Below, one piece after another: positions 6,571 to 10,700 of a DNA stretch of 10,700 nucleotides. How positions within the stretch are numbered: the first letter of the stretch is position 1; each line of letters begins with the position of its first letter. The notes beneath the pieces were generated by a model. That model did not search any database, was not told the origin of the DNA, and saw only the letters and a list, made by a program, of their open reading frames with translations. This stretch comes from an uncultured Porphyromonas sp. (GTDB taxonomy: Bacteria > Bacteroidota > Bacteroidia > Bacteroidales > Porphyromonadaceae): positions 1 through 10,700 of the forward strand of contig CAMFNC010000139.1 of the NCBI GenBank assembly GCA_945965245.1, given 5' to 3'. Both the position numbers and the translations under genes were made by a program.

Positions 6571-8733
6571 ATGAAAGAAAAGTTACAAGCGATATATCAA
6601 AAAATCGGCATAGGAGCCCTATCGGAAGCATTGATCCATACACGAGCATTGATAAACCAAGATGGCATGATGAAATTCACCACCCGATTGGACGAATTGG
6701 AATCTATCTATCGCAACTTACTTTCTTATTATGCCAAAGGGACTACCGATGCTCAGCGAGAAGAAATTCTGCAATACATCGGTCGTGGCATATTGTCCAC
6801 TGCGGATGGGGTTGTATATGAAACCGAACGCCTGCACAGCAGCAAAGAATATTACCAGCAACTTCGGCTCCGCACCGGCATCAAAGACGAAAGTCTTGGC
6901 ACACTCATCACAAGACTTCAATCCACTTCCGACCGAAAGATATACGACAGCATTATCCATGACATTTTCATTGCCATTTGGGTCAATAAATCTCTTTCGG
7001 AAGAAGAAAAACAGCTCATTATCAAGCTCTCTGCTACAGAGAACGATTATCTCCTATGCATTCTGGTTTCGGCATTGACTCTGGCACTGGAAGAATGGTG
7101 GGATGCGGTCAAAATGGAACTACTCTTGTCCTTACTGACCCGTACAGGCCTTTCGGCAAGGCTGAAAGCCAGACTTTGGACCGGCGTAGTTCTTACAGCA
7201 CAACGCTACCCCATCCAAATAGAAGATGAGAGCAAACGATTGACTCCAATCCTGCACACAGCCATGGAAATCCACACCGATGCCGTTCATCAAATACAAA
7301 GCGTTGTGGTGCGACTGTATGCAGCTTTGGAAACCGATGAGGTCAATCGCAAAGTGCAAACAGAAGTAATCGAAGGGCTTCGGCATATCTCTCCGGAGAT
7401 CAGCAATAACCTTGAGCATTGGAACGAATCCTCTCAAGATAATAGCGCGAAGCCCGACTGGTTCCGGGCTTTGGATGGCTCCGGGCTGGATAAAACACTG
7501 CGAGAACTTTCGGAAATGCAGGAGCGGGGAGCAGATGTCATGTACAGCACGTTCAAAAGCCTCAAGCACAATCTTTTCTTTCACGAATTACCGAATTGGT
7601 TTCTTCCGTTCGATATGCAGCATAGTGCCGTGGCTCCGCTGCTCACCGAAAAAGAGTTTGCAAACACCATCACCCTTATCGGCAAGCAACTCTGTAATGT
7701 GGATGCTTATGCTTTGCTGGCCACGCTGAGCCTGATGCCGGAGCATATGCGCATGCAGGCTCTTCGGCAAATGAGCATGGCAAATCTCGATGAACTGAAA
7801 GAGCAATTGGAAATTAATGAAACTGTATCGGAAAATAAAGCATATCAGCATGAGCTGAAGCATTATCTGGAAGATCTTTACCGCTTTCACAAAGATTATC
7901 GTTACCACAGCGAATTCGATGACTCATTCAATCATCCCTACCTCACAGACATCTCATTTTTATCGCAAGCGCTGCAAGCTGTAGATTTTCGCAAACTGCT
8001 GGCAGATATGTTACTCAAGCAAAACCGTTCAGAAGATGCGGCGCACCTTTTACAGGAGCTGTGTAATGTAAAAACCGATGATGCGGCCTTGGCAGAGAGA
8101 CTTGGTTGGGCGTGGCAATCCGCCGGACAATATGAAAAAGCCTTGCAAGCCTATGCACATGCCGATTTAATTGAGGGAAGTAGCTATTGGGTTACTCGAC
8201 AGCAAGCCGAATGCAAGCATCACCTCAACCAATATGCCGAGGCCTTGGAAGACTATGAGCGTTGCATCGGTATGAGGCCCGAAAACAACGGATTACTACT
8301 CAGAGCCGCAGCCTGCCATCTGTCGCAACAAAATTGGAAGGAAGCCCTGCAATACTACTATCGGTATGAATTTACGGTAAAAGAAGGATTGCAAACCGCA
8401 CGCCCCATTGCCTGGTGTCTGTTAATGAGTGGAGAGACAGAAAAATCCGAAAGTTATTATACCCAAATTTTATCGGGCGATGAAACGGAATTGCGTGCCC
8501 CGGACTATCTGAACGCCGGCCATGCCGCCATGATAGCAGGAGATAAACCGCAGGCTTTGCGTCGCTATCGTAAAGCCCTATCACATTATAGAGCTTCAGA
8601 TAACGAACAGCAAGACAACTCTTTTTATCGTAATTGGGCTTCCGACACCCCCATCTTAATACAATTAGGAGTAAACCCTCAAGACATTCGCCTGATGAAC
8701 GAAGCCATCCGTGAAGACATCAATACGGACTGA
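6571..8733 (+). CDS. Large TPR-repeat protein of unknown function
   Basis: This is a 720-residue protein without a signal peptide or membrane segment, so probably cytoplasmic. The N-terminal two thirds (1-470) are helical and match no family I recognise. From about 473 to 675 there are TPR-like helix pairs at roughly 473-500, 505-536 (GWAWQSAGQYEKALQAYAHA), 541-572 (LNQYAEALEDYERCIGMRP), 575-602, 609-636 and 645-674 (AGDKPQALRRYRKAL). TPRs are protein-binding scaffolds, and the partner is not shown by the sequence. It follows folE in the same orientation after 46 bp. It ends 27 bp before the stop of the convergent HerA-type gene, with no strong terminator between. The start at ATG 6571 gives a plausible MKEKLQ N-terminus. 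Confidence 0.75.
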   Translation: MKEKLQAIYQKIGIGALSEALIHTRALINQDGMMKFTTRLDELESIYRNLLSYYAKGTTDAQREEILQYIGRGILSTADGVVYETERLHSSKEYYQQLRLRTGIKDESLGTLITRLQSTSDRKIYDSIIHDIFIAIWVNKSLSEEEKQLIIKLSATENDYLLCILVSALTLALEEWWDAVKMELLLSLLTRTGLSARLKARLWTGVVLTAQRYPIQIEDESKRLTPILHTAMEIHTDAVHQIQSVVVRLYAALETDEVNRKVQTEVIEGLRHISPEISNNLEHWNESSQDNSAKPDWFRALDGSGLDKTLRELSEMQERGADVMYSTFKSLKHNLFFHELPNWFLPFDMQHSAVAPLLTEKEFANTITLIGKQLCNVDAYALLATLSLMPEHMRMQALRQMSMANLDELKEQLEINETVSENKAYQHELKHYLEDLYRFHKDYRYHSEFDDSFNHPYLTDISFLSQALQAVDFRKLLADMLLKQNRSEDAAHLLQELCNVKTDDAALAERLGWAWQSAGQYEKALQAYAHADLIEGSSYWVTRQQAECKHHLNQYAEALEDYERCIGMRPENNGLLLRAAACHLSQQNWKEALQYYYRYEFTVKEGLQTARPIAWCLLMSGETEKSESYYTQILSGDETELRAPDYLNAGHAAMIAGDKPQALRRYRKALSHYRASDNEQQDNSFYRNWASDTPILIQLGVNPQDIRLMNEAIREDINTD

Positions 8734-8760
8734 TTAAATATCCCGAGCACAAAGGGAGAA

Positions 8761-10290
8761 TTATTTCTTACCGAAAAGGATGCCCATCAGACCGCGAGTA
8801 ATGGTTCTGGCTATAGAATTAGATACTTGTCTATTCATACTCCTGCCCACATTCTTAACCATTTCGTCCACAAATGACGGTTGTGCCTTGGCATTTCTGC
8901 TGCCTTGGCGCAATTGAGCCTGACGGGCTTTCTCTTCTGCCTTCAGGGCTTTTGCCTCGGCTTCCGCCTTGGCTTCACTTTCTGCGCGGCGAGCAGCTGC
9001 CTCTGCTTTGGCATTCAACACCTCATAGGCTGATTCACGGTCAATGTCTTGAGCATATTTTTTATAAAACTCACTCTGCGAAATCAGTCTGGCACGAGAG
9101 AAACTTTCCAATGCCCCCACCTGACCCTCGGGTGGCAGAATGGATGCACGCTCCACCATTGTGGGTGCACCTTTTTCGTCCAATACCGATATCAAAGCCT
9201 CACCAATCTTTAGTTCTGTAATAGCTGTTTGGGTATCAAAAGCCGGATTCGGACGAAATGTGTCTGCGGCTATTTTTACCGCCTTAATATCACGAGGGGT
9301 ATAAGCATGCAAAGCATGCTGAATACGATTGCCCAACTGTCCAAGGATGCAATCGGGCATATCCGCCGGGTTTTGAGAAATGAAGTAAACACCGATACCT
9401 TTGGAACGAATCAGCCGGACGATGCGATCCACTCGTTCCAAAAGGTCTTTGCTCATATCACTGAAAAGTAAATGTGCTTCATCGAAGAAAAACACCATCT
9501 TAGGCTTTTCCGGATCGCCCACTTCCGGCATGTTCTCAAATAATTCGGATAAAAGCCACAGCATCACCGTGGTATAAACTCTCGGCGACTGCATCAATTT
9601 ATCCGAAGCCAAAATATTGATAACCCCCATACCGCCTTGTGTGCGAATTAAATCGTCAATATCCAAAGCCGGTTCGCCAAAAAAATCGGAAATACCTTCC
9701 GTTTCCAACCGGAGCAAACTTCGCTGAATAGCTCCTATCGTAGCCGGAGAGATATTGCCATAATTCGAGATGTATTCAGCGCGATGCTCTCCCACGTAGT
9801 TCACCATCCGAGATAGGTCTTTCAGGTCAAGTAAGAGCAGATTATTGTCATCGGCCATTTTAAAAAGCATGGAGAGCACTGCCCCTTGCGTTTCATTCAA
9901 ACCCAAAAAACGCTCCATCAGCAACGGGCCGATTTCGGAAATGGTGGTGCGGAATTTAACCCCTTGCTGCCCATATACATCCCAAAACTGCACCGGTGAA
10001 GCACCAAACTTAAAGCCTTGTGCCTCCAAATCATACAGCTTCACACGCTCCGTCACACTGCTTTTATTGCCACCGGGGGCAGCCACGCCTGATAAATCGC
10101 CTTTGATATCGGCAGCAAAAACGGGTACACCCATTCGGCTGAACGTTTCGGCCAGATTTTGCAGCGTTACTGTTTTGCCCGTTCCGGTGGCACCGGTAAT
10201 CAAACCATGGCGATTTGCCATACGTGGGATAATACATAGTTCCGTATTTTCAGCCTTTGCTATGAAAGCTCTACCTTGATTGTCAAACAT
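8761..10290 (-). CDS. HerA-like ATPase, DUF853 family
   Basis: This 509-residue cytoplasmic P-loop ATPase belongs to the HerA/FtsK-like DUF853 group. Walker A is GATGTGKT (33-40), followed by VFAADIKGDLSG (57-68), typical of this family. Walker B with the catalytic acid is MVFFFDE (265-271), and SQNPADMPDCILGQLGNRIQ (305-324) carries the family's sensor and arginine region. After about residue 410 comes an Ala/Glu/Lys/Arg-rich helix (about 425-465), then a short hydrophobic C-terminus ending ITRGLMGILFGKK. HerA relatives are hexameric DNA translocases, often paired with the NurA nuclease; no nurA is visible here and the role of DUF853 proteins is not established. A TATATTTG promoter box lies 50-57 bp upstream of the start, with the palindrome array beyond it. 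It is convergent with the TPR gene. Confidence 0.88.
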   Translation of the reverse strand: MFDNQGRAFIAKAENTELCIIPRMANRHGLITGATGTGKTVTLQNLAETFSRMGVPVFAADIKGDLSGVAAPGGNKSSVTERVKLYDLEAQGFKFGASPVQFWDVYGQQGVKFRTTISEIGPLLMERFLGLNETQGAVLSMLFKMADDNNLLLLDLKDLSRMVNYVGEHRAEYISNYGNISPATIGAIQRSLLRLETEGISDFFGEPALDIDDLIRTQGGMGVINILASDKLMQSPRVYTTVMLWLLSELFENMPEVGDPEKPKMVFFFDEAHLLFSDMSKDLLERVDRIVRLIRSKGIGVYFISQNPADMPDCILGQLGNRIQHALHAYTPRDIKAVKIAADTFRPNPAFDTQTAITELKIGEALISVLDEKGAPTMVERASILPPEGQVGALESFSRARLISQSEFYKKYAQDIDRESAYEVLNAKAEAAARRAESEAKAEAEAKALKAEEKARQAQLRQGSRNAKAQPSFVDEMVKNVGRSMNRQVSNSIARTITRGLMGILFGKK

Positions 10291-10339
10291 AATGGATGGA
10301 TATTAAATCATCGTTCAATGAAAACTTCAAACATTATAC

Positions 10340-10347
10340 CAAATATA
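10340..10347 (-). promoter_or_regulatory. Bacteroidetes-type -7 box of the HerA-like gene
   Basis: On the minus strand the bases read TATATTTG, an exact match to the Bacteroidetes -7 consensus TAnnTTTG. About 20 bp further upstream is TTTC, a one-mismatch version of the -33 TTTG. Transcription would start roughly 40-45 nt before the ATG at 10290. The palindrome array begins about 48 bp upstream of this box. Confidence 0.55.
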
Positions 10348-10394
10348 GTCATTTGTTTTCTCTCCGAGAAAGCCGCTGTGAAAGAGGCCGGGAA

Positions 10395-10474
10395 ATTTAT
10401 ATACAAATTGATTTTATTTTATGCATAAAACGCGCACAATTTATGCATAAATTAATTTCGTTTTATGTATAAAA
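10395..10474. repeat. Array of four 14-bp palindromes at exact 22-bp spacing
   Basis: Four sites of consensus WTTTATGCATAAAW occur at 10395-10408 (ATTTATATACAAAT), 10417-10430 (TTTTATGCATAAAA), 10439-10452 (ATTTATGCATAAAT) and 10461-10474 (TTTTATGTATAAAA). The second and third are perfect palindromes; the first and fourth each break one pair. Every spacer is exactly 8 bp, so centres are 22 bp apart, about two helical turns. A weaker fifth site (ATCTATAAATCAAA, 10483-10496) keeps the phase and ends one base before the insertion-sequence tip. It looks like a cooperative operator cluster or iteron-like array; the binding protein is unknown. Confidence 0.75.
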
Positions 10475-10497
10475 ATTTCGGCATCTATAAATCAAAG

Positions 10498-10535
10498 TGA
10501 CGTGTACTGAAAAACGTTGATACTCAGAGGGGCAA
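10498..10535 (+). repeat. Terminal inverted repeat, right copy
   Basis: Reading rightward from 10498 (TGACGTGTACTGAAAAACGT), this 38-bp segment matches the inverted copy at 31-68 at 33 of 39 aligned columns. The tip faces the palindrome array and the element body lies to the right. The minus-strand reading frame of the element ends inside this repeat, which suggests it is the right (downstream) end of the element. Confidence 0.65.
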
Positions 10536-10700
10536 TACAGGAACTATGCTCATATGCAAGATGTCCGCTTCGTGTCGAGCCAATTCAACCATGAGTTTGT
10601 AGGCTTCGTGCCCCAAACTCTCGCGTTTGAGCTTGGTTTTTAGGAAACGATTCTCTTTGCGGAGTTGCTCCAACTCTTCTTTTTCTCTGAGTGTCAAATC
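10524..10700 (-). CDS. C-terminal part of a coiled-coil protein, possibly IS3 OrfA-like
   Basis: This frame is open at the window edge and gives 58 residues before the TGA at 10526-10524. The first part (REKEELEQLRKENRFLKTKL) is a leucine-zipper-like coiled coil, followed by GHEAYKLMVELARHEADI. This resembles the C-terminal half of Bacteroidetes IS3-family OrfA proteins, which have a zipper and then a KxEAYxxMIxxAE-type helix. The last residues (HMSIVPVLPL) do not fit OrfA and are partly encoded by the terminal repeat. In an IS3 element the ORF next to the right end should be the OrfB integrase, so this is either a deleted derivative or another family. Confidence 0.45.
   Translation of the reverse strand, partial: DLTLREKEELEQLRKENRFLKTKLKRESLGHEAYKLMVELARHEADILHMSIVPVLPL

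Larger units (their letters stand above)
10498..10700 (-). mobile_element. End of an IS3-like element running off the right edge
   Basis: The region is bounded on the left by the terminal repeat at 10498-10535 and contains a minus-strand reading frame extending to the window edge. Taken with the left-edge element, both would be transcribed leftward, so they may be direct copies of one element or of two relatives. Only 203 bp are visible, so completeness cannot be judged. Confidence 0.5.

Noticed and set aside
7132..7584. 150-codon minus-strand frame in the TPR gene
   Set aside because: It is antisense to a continuous 720-residue protein, has no upstream signals and shows no recognisable family features.
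8734..8760. Possible bidirectional terminator between the convergent stops
   Set aside because: Only a 4-bp TCCC/GGGA stem can be formed and no T-tract of useful length follows on either strand.
8890..9020. Ala/Glu-rich segment of the HerA-like gene as a DNA repeat
   Set aside because: The bias comes from GCx and GAR codons in a charged helix; there is no regular nucleotide repeat unit.
9845..10279. 144-codon plus-strand frame opposite the HerA-like gene
   Set aside because: It covers the Walker A half of the ATPase in antisense; the product is low-complexity and unlike a real protein.

Overview
The window looks like chromosomal DNA of a Bacteroidales bacterium, possibly Porphyromonas or a relative. 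The evidence is the gene order lon – DUF1599 protein – BT_3928-type membrane protein – tpiA – SPOR protein – folE, which I know from Bacteroides-type genomes; the AT-rich leaders, mostly without strong Shine-Dalgarno sites; and a TAnnTTTG-type promoter box upstream of the last gene. The genus is a guess.

Layout. Positions 1-68 hold the outer end of an insertion-sequence-like element that continues left of the window. Positions 69-200 are an AT-rich leader with a repeated, partly palindromic motif. Positions 201-6524 are a plus-strand run of six genes: ATP-dependent protease Lon, a tandem DUF1599 protein, a six-helix membrane protein with a periplasmic thioredoxin-like part, triosephosphate isomerase, a secreted SPOR-domain protein and GTP cyclohydrolase I. 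The first four are tightly packed (gaps of 11, -11 and 11 bp). A strong hairpin sits between tpiA and the SPOR gene. A large TPR protein follows (6571-8733). It meets a convergent minus-strand HerA/DUF853-type ATPase gene (8761-10290) with only 27 bp between the two stops. The region upstream of that ATPase gene (10291-10497) has a good Bacteroidetes -7 box and an array of at least four 14-bp palindromes spaced exactly 22 bp apart. From 10498 to the right edge lies a second insertion-sequence-like end, with a minus-strand reading frame that stops inside its terminal repeat.

Function. The plus-strand run is mostly housekeeping: protein quality control (Lon), glycolysis (TpiA), the entry step of pterin/folate synthesis (FolE) and cell-envelope proteins (SPOR, BT_3928-type). 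No tRNA, rRNA or CRISPR array was seen, and no defence or biosynthetic island lies within the core. The unusual material is at the two edges: the helically phased palindrome array next to the right element, and two closely related 38-bp terminal repeats about 10.4 kb apart that bracket the whole gene block.
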